DNA of 38,123 nucleotides from an uncultured Gallionellaceae bacterium (GTDB taxonomy: Bacteria > Pseudomonadota > Gammaproteobacteria > Burkholderiales > Gallionellaceae): NCBI GenBank assembly GCA_903876625.1, contig CAIRAO010000373.1, forward strand, positions 1 through 38,123, read 5' to 3'. Below, piece after piece: positions 11,398 through 19,124 of this stretch. How positions within the stretch are numbered: position 1 is the first letter of the stretch; every line of letters starts with the position of its first letter. The notes under the pieces are model-generated. The model saw only the letters and a list, made by a program, of their open reading frames with translations, was not told where the DNA came from and did not search any database. Made by a program: the position numbers and the translations under genes.

Positions 11398-12384
11398 TTA
11401 TTGCCCTGCGTAGCGTACCGAGTCTGCCACTTGGATAACTGTTCGGGGAGGAACCTCTCCTACTACTGTAATCAACTTATCCCCGCTGACACGACTGAAT
11501 ATTTGAATTGAACCCTGACTGGAGAGACCGGAATTAACTATTTCTCTATTTCCCAAGTCTTCTATGAAAACTGAAATCGCGGCTAGTCCGTCTGAAAAAA
11601 CAAGATGGGTAACAGGCATATTGGTGTCGCGCATTGGGCGACAGATTTCATGGATTTTTTTAAACCCGACCGGCAAAGCATCAACCTGCCAACCCTTCTG
11701 TTTAAGTGTCTCAGTTGGTTTTACTGCCGGTTGTATCTGATTCGATTTAAGTGAATATGGCGCGAATCTATTGGGTTCTATCCAGGAACGATCAATTTGT
11801 CCGCCAATCGTCAATTCGGTGAATGCGTATTGCTCGATAACGCGAGAGCGTTCATCAAACACAACTGCTTTAAGAAACAATCCTGAATTGGTATGCGCCC
11901 ACATTTTATGTGTATAGCGTAAATTATCTTTGGGTTGAAACAAAACCACATGAGCGTGAAATCCGGCTACCAGGTCTTCCTCTGTCTGTGTAACTAAATA
12001 ATTTTCTTTGAGTGAAGCTATTTGTTCCGGCAATAGCGCTGGAAAAACTCTATCTCCATGCGGCTTATCTATTCGAATCTTGCGATCCCCCGTAAACAAC
12101 CACACTTGATTATTGCTGCTGATAATCTCGCGTCTGGAGCCGTTAAGTCCCTCCAATCTTTCATGCTCTCCAGCTGAATCGGAAATATGTGTGATGCGTG
12201 ATACCTGAACATGCCCACCCATGCCATCCTGATAGACAAAGGTTCCGCTATAGTCTGTTTGGTGAGCAGCGAAAGCCATGGTCTCCAACCAATCGGCCTT
12301 GTCATTCAGAAATGGATCAGCGTAAGCACTTTGCCACCAGACCAAGGGCAAAATTAAAAATAGTACATTGTACCTAGGGTGCAT
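11398..12384 (-). CDS. rseB: Sigma-E factor regulatory protein RseB/MucB
   Basis: Periplasmic protein that binds the periplasmic part of RseA and shields it from site-1 cleavage, releasing it on lipid or LPS signals. The 328-residue precursor has a signal peptide (about 1-22, ending SAYA), an N-terminal LolA-like domain with the conserved DYSGTFVYQDG stretch, and a smaller C-terminal domain (from about 215). An AAGG ribosome-binding site lies about 10 nt upstream. It is in place between rseA and rseC. Confidence 0.94.
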   Translation of the reverse strand: MHPRYNVLFLILPLVWWQSAYADPFLNDKADWLETMAFAAHQTDYSGTFVYQDGMGGHVQVSRITHISDSAGEHERLEGLNGSRREIISSNNQVWLFTGDRKIRIDKPHGDRVFPALLPEQIASLKENYLVTQTEEDLVAGFHAHVVLFQPKDNLRYTHKMWAHTNSGLFLKAVVFDERSRVIEQYAFTELTIGGQIDRSWIEPNRFAPYSLKSNQIQPAVKPTETLKQKGWQVDALPVGFKKIHEICRPMRDTNMPVTHLVFSDGLAAISVFIEDLGNREIVNSGLSSQGSIQIFSRVSGDKLITVVGEVPPRTVIQVADSVRYAGQ

Positions 12385-12395
12385 GCAGATTCGCC

Positions 12396-12881
12396 TTATT
12401 TCTCTGCAACATAATGAATGTAGGATGCGGCACCTTTCACATCTGTACTGGGTGAAAATTCCTGGTGCGCCATGACATAATCATTCACTCCGTTAGGCGA
12501 CGAATAATTTGCAGGACGAACCTCTATTTGAGGCTGAACAGAGGCTAATTGAGGTGCAGGCTCTGTACCCGCTTGCATCGACATCCAGGCAACCAGCGCT
12601 AGTGCCATCACGGATGCAGCAGCAGACAAGGCGAAATATCGCGCTTTTAATGCCACCCTGCGACGCGGCGCAAAAACGGTCGGCTCTGTTTTCAAACGTT
12701 CATGAAAAGCCGCACTGAAATCCTTGCAAACATGATCAGGCTGGCGCAGAGCATCCCCGATCAGATGGTATGTTATCCACTCATTGGTATCTGGCGGATT
12801 TTTCTTCATTTTATTAAGGAGGGCATCAGCCTCGTCTTCGAACAACTCGCCATCCATCAATGCGGAAATATCTTGTTTCAT
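12396..12881 (-). CDS. rseA: Anti-sigma-E factor RseA/MucA
   Basis: Inner-membrane anti-sigma factor that sequesters RpoE until proteolysed. From the ATG at 12881 it has 161 residues: a cytoplasmic N-terminal domain (MKQDISALMDGELFEDEADA, then WITYHLIGDALR), one membrane helix (about 83-103) and a periplasmic tail with YVMAHQEFSPS. The reading frame can be extended upstream to a GTG at 12890, but the ATG has GAGGTGG as ribosome-binding site and lies 2 bp after the rpoE stop, so it is preferred. The family is poorly conserved; context is decisive. Confidence 0.92.
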   Translation of the reverse strand: MKQDISALMDGELFEDEADALLNKMKKNPPDTNEWITYHLIGDALRQPDHVCKDFSAAFHERLKTEPTVFAPRRRVALKARYFALSAAASVMALALVAWMSMQAGTEPAPQLASVQPQIEVRPANYSSPNGVNDYVMAHQEFSPSTDVKGAASYIHYVAEK

Positions 12882-12883
12882 GC

Positions 12884-13483
12884 TTACCACCTCTGATTAT
12901 CGTTAGTACCCAACAACGGCCGCAAATTAACCGCAACCGCTTCTCGTGCCCGAAATATTCTCGATCTTACCGTTCCAACCGGGCAGTTCATTACCGCCGC
13001 AATCTCTTCATAACTCAGCCCTTCAATTTCTCTCAGAGTCAAAGCTACCCGCAAGTCGTCAGGAAGTTGCTGCAATGATGAATTCACTACCTCAACAACC
13101 TGCTTGCTCATCAATTCGTTTTCAGGTGTTGAAACCTCTTGCAAAAGTGTTGCACCTTCAAAATCCTCCGCTTCCTCGGAAGCAAATTCGGTACTTGTCG
13201 GTGCACGACGCCCAAGCGCAAGCAAATGGTTCTTTGCGGTATTAATTCCTATCCTGTACAACCAGGTGTAGAACGCACTATCTCCGCGGAAAGCGGGCAA
13301 GGCCCTATAGGCCTTGATAAAAGCATCTTGAGTCACATCCTCGGCTTCGGCTGCGTCGCGCACAAATCGCGATATCAACCTGCCCAATCTGCGCTGATAT
13401 TTGGCAACCAATAACTCAAAAGCGTGCTTATCACCACTCTGAGCCCGCTCTACTAGTTGCTGATCTACTTCCCGATCTCCCAT
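12884..13483 (-). CDS. rpoE: RNA polymerase sigma-E factor RpoE/AlgU
   Basis: ECF sigma factor directing the envelope-stress regulon. In 199 residues, region 2 includes YQRRLGRLISRFVRDAAEAEDVTQDAFIKAYRAL (about 29-62) and the WLYRIGINTAKNHL segment; region 4 includes LPDDLRVALTLREIEGLSYEEIA and the helix-turn-helix GTVRSRIFRAREAV. It heads rpoE-rseA-rseB-rseC-mucD. The upstream 196 bp are shared with divergent nadB; no clear GGAACTT-type autoregulatory promoter was found there. Confidence 0.97.
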   Translation of the reverse strand: MGDREVDQQLVERAQSGDKHAFELLVAKYQRRLGRLISRFVRDAAEAEDVTQDAFIKAYRALPAFRGDSAFYTWLYRIGINTAKNHLLALGRRAPTSTEFASEEAEDFEGATLLQEVSTPENELMSKQVVEVVNSSLQQLPDDLRVALTLREIEGLSYEEIAAVMNCPVGTVRSRIFRAREAVAVNLRPLLGTNDNQRW

Positions 13484-13637
13484 CCCTAACCCTTAATTCT
13501 TCACCACTAACGTGGCTGGCTAGTATAACCGGAGTATTACATGCGCGCAGCTTTGCTCGTATCGCAACGTAGACAAGCGGCTAAAAATTTAGTTCACTAA
13601 AATTCATATTGTTTATTGAGTTTAATTCCGACAAATT

Positions 13638-13646
13638 TGGTATAGT
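13638..13646 (+). promoter_or_regulatory. Extended -10 promoter candidate for nadB
   Basis: TGGTATAGT is an extended -10 element (TGn followed by TATAGT) about 33 nt upstream of the nadB start. A poor -35 match (TTGAGT at 13616-13621) is 19 nt away, which is acceptable for an extended -10 promoter. Confidence 0.42.
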
Positions 13647-13679
13647 TCGCAGAATGGATAACCAACTTATATAGACAGC

Positions 13680-15266
13680 GTGTTGCAATTCGATACACTC
13701 ATTATCGGGAGCGGCCTGGCAGGTCTGTCGCTTGCGCTGAAACTTGCGAACGATCAAAAAGTCGCCGTTATCACGAAGAAGTCACTGCTTGAAGGCGCGA
13801 GTGCCTGGGCGCAAGGCGGCATCGCTGCTGTTTTATCTCCGGAAGATTCATTTGACAAACACATTCAGGATACTCAAATCGCGGGCGCAGGCCTATGTGA
13901 CCCGCAAACCACACGTTTCGTCGTTGAACACGGTGCGGCCGCAATAGAGTGGCTCATCCGGCAGGGCGTTCCTTTCAGCCGCGATTCAAATAGTGAATAT
14001 GGTTATCACCTGACGCGCGAAGGTGGACATAGTCACCGCCGCATCATTCATGCTGCGGATGCAACCGGCCAAGTCGTACAGGAAACAATCGCCAACAAAG
14101 TGATTGCCCATCCCAACATCACACTGCTGGAACACTACATCGCAATCGACCTGATCACCGGACAAAAATTACAGCGCAGTGATAACAACTGCTACGGGGC
14201 TTATGCCCTAAACAGCTTGAGCGACGAAATTATTACCATCGCTGCACGCAATACAATTTTGGCTACCGGCGGGGCAGGCAAGGTTTATCTATACACCACC
14301 AACCCCGACACAGCGACAGGAGACGGCATTGCCATGGGTTGGCGTGCGGGCTGCCGCGTCGCCAATATGGAATTTATTCAGTTTCATCCGACGTGCCTCT
14401 ACCATCCGCATGAAAAGTCCTTCCTGATCAGTGAGGCGGTTCGTGGTGAAGGCGGCATCTTGAAACTTCCCGATGGAACACGTTTTATGCCTTGGCACGA
14501 TGAACGCGCGGAATTGGCTCCGCGTGATGTTGTCGCCCGCGCCATTGACTTCGAAATGAAAAAACGCGGTTTGGACTGCGTCTATCTGGACATCTCTCAC
14601 CAACCGGTGGAGTTCTTGTTGGAACACTTTCCCAACATCTATCGCCGCTGCATGGACCTCGGAATCAACATTGCGCGTCAACCTATTCCCGTTGTTCCGG
14701 CAGTGCATTTCACTTGCGGCGGATTACTGGTAGATCAGCAGGGACGCACAGACATTTCGAATCTTTATGCAATCGGAGAAACCTCATACACCGGCCTGCA
14801 TGGTGCAAATAGATTAGCCAGTAATTCGTTGCTTGAATGCCTCGTGTATGCCGATTCGGCAGCACAGGATATATTGAGCAAGCCAAGAGGCAGTATTATT
14901 TCCTTGCCACATTGGGATGAAAGCAAAGTAACAGATGCCGACGAGGCCGTGGTGATATCCCATAACTGGGATGAGCTAAGACGCTTCATGTGGGACTATG
15001 TCGGCATCGTTCGCACCACCAAGCGTCTGGAGCGTGCTCAACATCGTATCCTCTTATTGCACGAAGAGATCAATGAGTATTACAGCAACTTTCATGTCTC
15101 CGCGGACTTGCTCGAGCTGCGCAATCTCGTCCTCACTGCAGACCTGATTGTACAAAGCGCACTTTCACGGCACGAAAGCCGGGGACTCCATTTCAGCAAA
15201 GACTATCCAGACACGCTACCACTGGCAAAATCAACAATTCTCAGCCCGGCTAATTTCAAGCGGTAG
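13680..15266 (+). CDS. nadB: L-aspartate oxidase NadB
   Basis: FAD-dependent oxidation of L-aspartate to iminoaspartate, the first step of de novo NAD synthesis (NadA then makes quinolinate; nadA is not in this window). The 528-residue protein has an N-terminal FAD-binding motif GSGLAG (10-15), GASAWAQGGIAAVL, HTREGGHSHRRIIHA-like flavoprotein signature (LTREGGHSHRRII), GLHGANRLASNSLLE and a C-terminal helical domain. It starts with GTG at 13680; no strong ribosome-binding site is seen. It is divergent from rpoE, a neighbourhood common in betaproteobacteria. Confidence 0.96.
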   Translation: MLQFDTLIIGSGLAGLSLALKLANDQKVAVITKKSLLEGASAWAQGGIAAVLSPEDSFDKHIQDTQIAGAGLCDPQTTRFVVEHGAAAIEWLIRQGVPFSRDSNSEYGYHLTREGGHSHRRIIHAADATGQVVQETIANKVIAHPNITLLEHYIAIDLITGQKLQRSDNNCYGAYALNSLSDEIITIAARNTILATGGAGKVYLYTTNPDTATGDGIAMGWRAGCRVANMEFIQFHPTCLYHPHEKSFLISEAVRGEGGILKLPDGTRFMPWHDERAELAPRDVVARAIDFEMKKRGLDCVYLDISHQPVEFLLEHFPNIYRRCMDLGINIARQPIPVVPAVHFTCGGLLVDQQGRTDISNLYAIGETSYTGLHGANRLASNSLLECLVYADSAAQDILSKPRGSIISLPHWDESKVTDADEAVVISHNWDELRRFMWDYVGIVRTTKRLERAQHRILLLHEEINEYYSNFHVSADLLELRNLVLTADLIVQSALSRHESRGLHFSKDYPDTLPLAKSTILSPANFKR

Positions 15267-15469
15267 AAAAACAGCTGTCTTCATAATCTACAGTGGCTAG
15301 TGTGGATGTTAAAAAGACGTTATGTCCAGCATGTCAGTTGTAGAACAATGTGCTAATTTGTGTACTTCAGTTACCGTTGACACTGAGCCGTCATTGACCA
15401 TCGCGAAATCGTTTCCCGTTAGCGGTCATTAATGAACTCAAACGACACATATCATTAACTGAAAACTTT

Positions 15470-17818
15470 TTATGCTTCCATCTCTGCCAGCATAGTTGTA
15501 ATCGTCCGTAAACGTTCAGAAAAAATCATTGAAGTGACAGTAAACAATGCAAATGAGATGTCAGGCTGCTCTGTCTTTAAACGCTCGAAATTCTCTGCAC
15601 TCAAGTGGTAACACGTTGTTGATTCGACAGCGATGATGCTCGCAGAACGTGAAAACAGGTCGATCAATGCCATTTCCCCGAAAATAGAGCCTGCGGTGAG
15701 TGTTCGCACTTTTCTCTTACGATCTGTTCCGGGGAGATCTAACACAACTTCGACTTGGCCCCGTACAACGAAAAATGCACCATCTGCAGGACTTTCCTGC
15801 AAGAACACCATTTCACCCGGTTGATAAGAAAATCGCGTTAAGTACCTGCGCAGGCGGCGAAGCTTGGAACGTTCCATGTTACGTATCAATGGACTATTAC
15901 CAGCAGATAGTTTACAGATTGCTGATGCGTCTACCGATTTTGAAGCAAGATGTTTTTCGCACATTGCAACTGCTGAATTGGTGTCGCTTAAAAAGCGATC
16001 TGCCCCAATAGTCGAGATTGTTCCAAAATCAGCCAGATTTACCCATATCTTGCGTGATACAAAGTAATGACGCTTATCTTCACTTAGCAATTGCATTTGG
16101 GTAATTCGCTGTTCACGATCAACAAAACCCACAACAAGCATTCCTCCCAATTTTGATAATTTTGTGTTCATTCGCTCCAGAGAACGAGCACCTGTAGAAT
16201 CGACATGAGTAACACGTCTTAGATCTACAACTACATGAAAGACACCTTCGTTTGTCAAGGCCTCAACTCGCAACTCTAATTCGCTCACGTTGCCAAAAAA
16301 CAGAATTCCTTCCATTTCGACTATCGCAATACTATTACCATATTTCTCCAGAGAATGTTGTCGAGCAAAATCACCATAAATTCGTGGAATCAGGTTGCTG
16401 GCTCGATAGCAACGGCGCATAGGGTTGCGTGACATTTGCATTAAAAAGAGCAGGATTGATATCACCATTCCAATACCTACTGCTGTAGTCAGATTAGCCA
16501 TTAATGCAGCAGTGACTACGACTCCAACCACGATCAAGTCAGTGTGTGATGCGGTGGGTATATCACCTTTGAAAAAGAGACGGCGCAACCTTTCCAAGGT
16601 CCATTTGTCGATCAGGCTAATACCCAGCGAAATGAGTAATCCCGCCATGACTGCCTGCGACAGGAAGCCAATTATCGCACCCAGTGACAAAGCCACAACA
16701 AGCGAAATCAGGGAAATGCCGATAGGGGTGACAGCACTTTTCATTCCATTCATGAGTGCAGCTTTTGAACGTATCAGAGACCCCGAGCCGGGTGACAAGC
16801 CAAACATTCCTGCCAGAGCATTGCCAAACCCTTCGGCCATTAATTGCCTGTTTGTATTCGAGTGCCGCATCGTTAATTCATCGGTTGCCGCAGTGGCGAA
16901 AAGCGTTTCTAGGGAGGATAAAATCGACATGGAAAATGCTGCGGCCAGCAAAGTTGTAAATAATTCAGACCCAATGGGACCTGAGACTATACCAAGTACA
17001 TCGCTACCGATGAAATGCACTTCGTAGTGTAATGGCGGCGGGGGAATGGTTCCCCCAAGGGCATCTGCGAAACCGAACAGGGCAAATACGTGATACACCG
17101 CAGTCCCGGCAATAAAGGCCATCGGCATTGGTGGGACGCGTGTGGTTAACCGGGGAAAATACAACATCGATGCCACAGTAAAAAGTGATAGTGCTAACGT
17201 AGCCGGTTTTATCTCAGTAATGTGATTAAAAAAGGTCCATAAAGACTTTTGCTCAGAAATGCCCATTGCGGTACAGCTTTGACTAAGGATGATAAGCAAG
17301 GCTGATCCGTTAACAAATCCAGCCATGACGGGAAATGGAACATATTGGGCAAGTTTCCCCAAGCGGAACAAACCAAAAGATAATTGCAATATGCCTGAAC
17401 CAAGGACCGCGGTGCTGGCTAGAATTAATGCGACTGAAGTGGGATCGGGTAAATGTGAAAGCGTTGCAGAATGTGAAAGCTGTGTTATTAAGGCAGCAAA
17501 AACCAGTAGAGTGGAAACTCTCGGACCGGCTACAATAAACGGACATCCTCCAAAGATTGCGGCAAAAAGTCCCAGCAAAGTAGAGCAATATAGCACAATT
17601 AACAAACCAACCCCGCTTAACGGCCCTCCCAGCGCTCCTCCAATAATCATTCCCATGGCAACAATTTGCGGTAAAGCGCCGAGCGTTCCACCCAAAATCC
17701 CGTTCAGATCGCCCCAAACGGTAGAGTCGAGTGGCCTGGCAAACAGGTTTGGAGTTGTTCTGCGAAGAATTTTATCGATCATTGATTTTAACAATTCAAG
17801 CTGCCTCTCAGGTTTCAC
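15470..17818 (-). CDS. SulP-family anion transporter with STAS and cyclic-nucleotide-binding domains
   Basis: Inner-membrane transporter of the SLC26/SulP type; the substrate (sulfate, bicarbonate, dicarboxylate or other anion) cannot be told from sequence. The 782-residue protein has a multi-helix membrane domain (about 35-465, with WGDLNGILGGTLGALPQ and PFIVAGPRVSTLLVF), a STAS domain (about 495-625, with DSTGARSLERM around 540-550) and a C-terminal CNB domain (about 645-765). The CNB phosphate-binding cassette looks intact: FGEMAL (713-718) and RSAS (725-728). The start is a GTG with weak ribosome-binding site; an ATG at residue 13 is an alternative. It stands alone between nadB and a long intergenic region, downstream of a nucleotide cyclase locus. 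Confidence 0.9.
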   Translation of the reverse strand: MKPERQLELLKSMIDKILRRTTPNLFARPLDSTVWGDLNGILGGTLGALPQIVAMGMIIGGALGGPLSGVGLLIVLYCSTLLGLFAAIFGGCPFIVAGPRVSTLLVFAALITQLSHSATLSHLPDPTSVALILASTAVLGSGILQLSFGLFRLGKLAQYVPFPVMAGFVNGSALLIILSQSCTAMGISEQKSLWTFFNHITEIKPATLALSLFTVASMLYFPRLTTRVPPMPMAFIAGTAVYHVFALFGFADALGGTIPPPPLHYEVHFIGSDVLGIVSGPIGSELFTTLLAAAFSMSILSSLETLFATAATDELTMRHSNTNRQLMAEGFGNALAGMFGLSPGSGSLIRSKAALMNGMKSAVTPIGISLISLVVALSLGAIIGFLSQAVMAGLLISLGISLIDKWTLERLRRLFFKGDIPTASHTDLIVVGVVVTAALMANLTTAVGIGMVISILLFLMQMSRNPMRRCYRASNLIPRIYGDFARQHSLEKYGNSIAIVEMEGILFFGNVSELELRVEALTNEGVFHVVVDLRRVTHVDSTGARSLERMNTKLSKLGGMLVVGFVDREQRITQMQLLSEDKRHYFVSRKIWVNLADFGTISTIGADRFLSDTNSAVAMCEKHLASKSVDASAICKLSAGNSPLIRNMERSKLRRLRRYLTRFSYQPGEMVFLQESPADGAFFVVRGQVEVVLDLPGTDRKRKVRTLTAGSIFGEMALIDLFSRSASIIAVESTTCYHLSAENFERLKTEQPDISFALFTVTSMIFSERLRTITTMLAEMEA

Positions 17819-18041
17819 ACTGGACGCAAAATCGCTTGTATCGTAAAGCCGTCGTAAAGTTACTTTGTATCAGTAAAATCAACAATTCCCGATGGATGGC
17901 ATCAAGCAAAATCAGCAATGATTGGAAAACCAGATGGCACATGACCTCACTTTATCATGCCATATTGAGTTCATCAAAGCCGATGTTGGCGGATGTAGAG
18001 AGCAAACCAAAGGTCTTGCCGTTGCAGTCGCTCTGTGTTGG

Positions 18042-18173
18042 TTATGGCGTTGGCGCAAGCGCATTGTATTTCAGGGCGTATACGCCAATGGCCAGTGTGA
18101 CAACCAGCGTGCAGACTAGGATGATTAGTCCCCTGACCTGAGAGTGCGTGGTGGATATCAATTTTTTTAACAT
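18042..18173 (-). CDS. Possible small membrane protein (43 residues)
   Basis: A short open frame beginning ATG at 18173 encodes 43 residues: a basic N-terminus (MLKKLISTTHSQVRG), one hydrophobic helix (about residues 16-35, LIILVCTLVVTLAIGVYALK) and a short tail ending APTP. The GGTAG about 8 nt upstream is a modest ribosome-binding site. It lies 223 bp upstream of the SulP gene on the same strand. No family was recognised; it may be a genuine small single-pass protein or a chance frame, although the K/R-then-helix layout argues for a real protein. Confidence 0.4.
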   Translation of the reverse strand: MLKKLISTTHSQVRGLIILVCTLVVTLAIGVYALKYNALAPTP

Positions 18174-18301
18174 TATTCAGCTACCATAGCTGATTTGAAT
18201 TCGATGCTTTTACGCTCGTTCGTTGCTTGATGATGTTTCATTAACTTTTGCTTGCAAAGTATTTAACTACATGCATTCTTGACAGTATCAATATTAGCCA
18301 C

Positions 18302-18318
18302 TTGAACTTAAAGTTCAA
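18302..18318. repeat. Perfect 17-bp palindrome
   Basis: TTGAACTT-A-AAGTTCAA: an 8-bp inverted repeat around a single A. It is the size of a dimeric regulator site. It lies 34 bp from the tandem palindromes at 18337 and 18359. Confidence 0.6.
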
Positions 18319-18336
18319 TATGCCGTTTGGCCTGTA

Positions 18337-18372
18337 TACTTTTATGAAAGTACATAGATACTTTTGAAAGTA
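18337..18372. repeat. Two tandem TACTTT-AAAGTA palindromes 21 bp apart
   Basis: TACTTTTATGAAAGTA (18337-18352) and TACTTTTGAAAGTA (18359-18372) are near-identical inverted repeats. Their centres are 21 bp apart, two helical turns, which would place bound proteins on the same DNA face. Confidence 0.6.
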
Positions 18373-18402
18373 CTAGGTGAAACCCTTATTAAGTTCACGC
18401 GA

Positions 18403-18448
18403 TAAAGCTGATGAAGCTACAGCCAGAAAGGCTAGGATTAGTGCTTTA
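18403..18448 (+). other. Bulged hairpin of unknown class
   Basis: TAAAGC (18403-18408) pairs with GCTTTA (18443-18448). Inside, AGCC and GGCT close an AGAAA loop, with an asymmetric purine-rich internal loop between the stems. The sequence has pieces reminiscent of GEMM-I (CACGCGATAAAG before it, AAGCTACAGCC and GGCTAGGAT within), but the first hairpin of that riboswitch is missing. Confidence 0.3.
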
Positions 18449-18659
18449 GTGGGAAGAATAGTACTTTAGGGAGCAAGTTACGGTTTTTGGCTAGTTCGAA
18501 TTAAATGAATACTAACTGCCTTCCTTTACCCTCATGAAAGTCGGTTCATGTCCGACAAATCCAGTAGATTATTCCCTAAATCCACTGACCGCTATGCGAA
18601 CTGCCGAGAACTTATCATACTGAATTTACCGAAGTTCGCCATTACTATTCCCGTCAGAT

Positions 18660-19100
18660 TTAAGCAGCAAGAATTACACCCCACTTCAAGGCAACTCGTA
18701 ACTGTCGAAAAGATTCTGCATCCATGCTATCCGGCATGAGCACAATATTTATTCTCCAGAAATGCTTGGGAAGCGCAATATTCAATATTACCATCTGCGG
18801 CATCACCAGACTGCTGCGCAATAGTTTACCTACCGACTCATCGCCCTTGCGGTTGAACAAAACAACATGCTCACCCTCAAGTCTAAGTGCAACTCTGGCA
18901 TCAGCCAAAATTAATCGCGCGTCTCGAAGAATTAAATAACGCGCGCTGCATAACAAAACAACGAACAATAAATTGAAAGCGAGTTGTGGAATGGGGACAA
19001 AATAAAGAGCCGATATCGCAAGCGCATGCCCAAATAAAATACACAATTCCAATTGGCGTGACGGGCAAAAGGAAAAGTTTTGGAGTACCTTATTTGTCAA
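18660..19100 (-). CDS. YgfX/CptA family membrane protein
   Basis: A 146-residue protein resembling YgfX (proposed toxin CptA in E. coli, paired there with SdhE; function in other lineages uncertain). It has the family pattern: PSRQLELCILFGHALAISAL, two adjacent membrane helices (about 19-35 and 38-53), a small soluble domain, and the C-terminal signature MPDSMDAESFRQLRVALKW. It begins with TTG at 19100, the only start that keeps the conserved N-terminus. It lies 24 bp after the kinase gene and may be co-transcribed with it. No sdhE-like partner is adjacent. Confidence 0.8.
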   Translation of the reverse strand: MTNKVLQNFSFCPSRQLELCILFGHALAISALYFVPIPQLAFNLLFVVLLCSARYLILRDARLILADARVALRLEGEHVVLFNRKGDESVGKLLRSSLVMPQMVILNIALPKHFWRINIVLMPDSMDAESFRQLRVALKWGVILAA

Positions 19101-19124
19101 CTCAGGGAAATACGCAGTTAATTA

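Larger units (their letters stand above)
18174..18659. other. Long non-coding stretch with clustered palindromes
   Basis: Nearly 490 bp without a convincing gene. It holds three operator-like palindromes (18302-18372), a bulged hairpin at 18403-18448, and a small stem GTCGG/CCGAC at about 18540-18556 that on the minus strand follows the YgfX gene but has only a short T run, so it is a weak terminator at best. Confidence 0.6.

Noticed and set aside
15267-15469. Possible terminator or element between convergent nadB and SulP genes
   Set aside because: Only short, weak complementarities; no GC-rich stem with T tract on either strand and no clear repeat.
16425-17027. 200-residue open frame antisense to the SulP gene
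   Set aside because: Mirror of hydrophobic transporter codons; no domain, no ribosome-binding site, fully inside a real gene.
18406-18429. CTGATGA followed by GAAA, suggesting a hammerhead ribozyme core
   Set aside because: The segment between them cannot form a proper stem II and no matching stem I/III with a cleavage site was found.
18491-18505. TAGTTCGAATTA resembling a tRNA T-loop
   Set aside because: No flanking stems, acceptor pairing or CCA end that would make a tRNA or attachment site.
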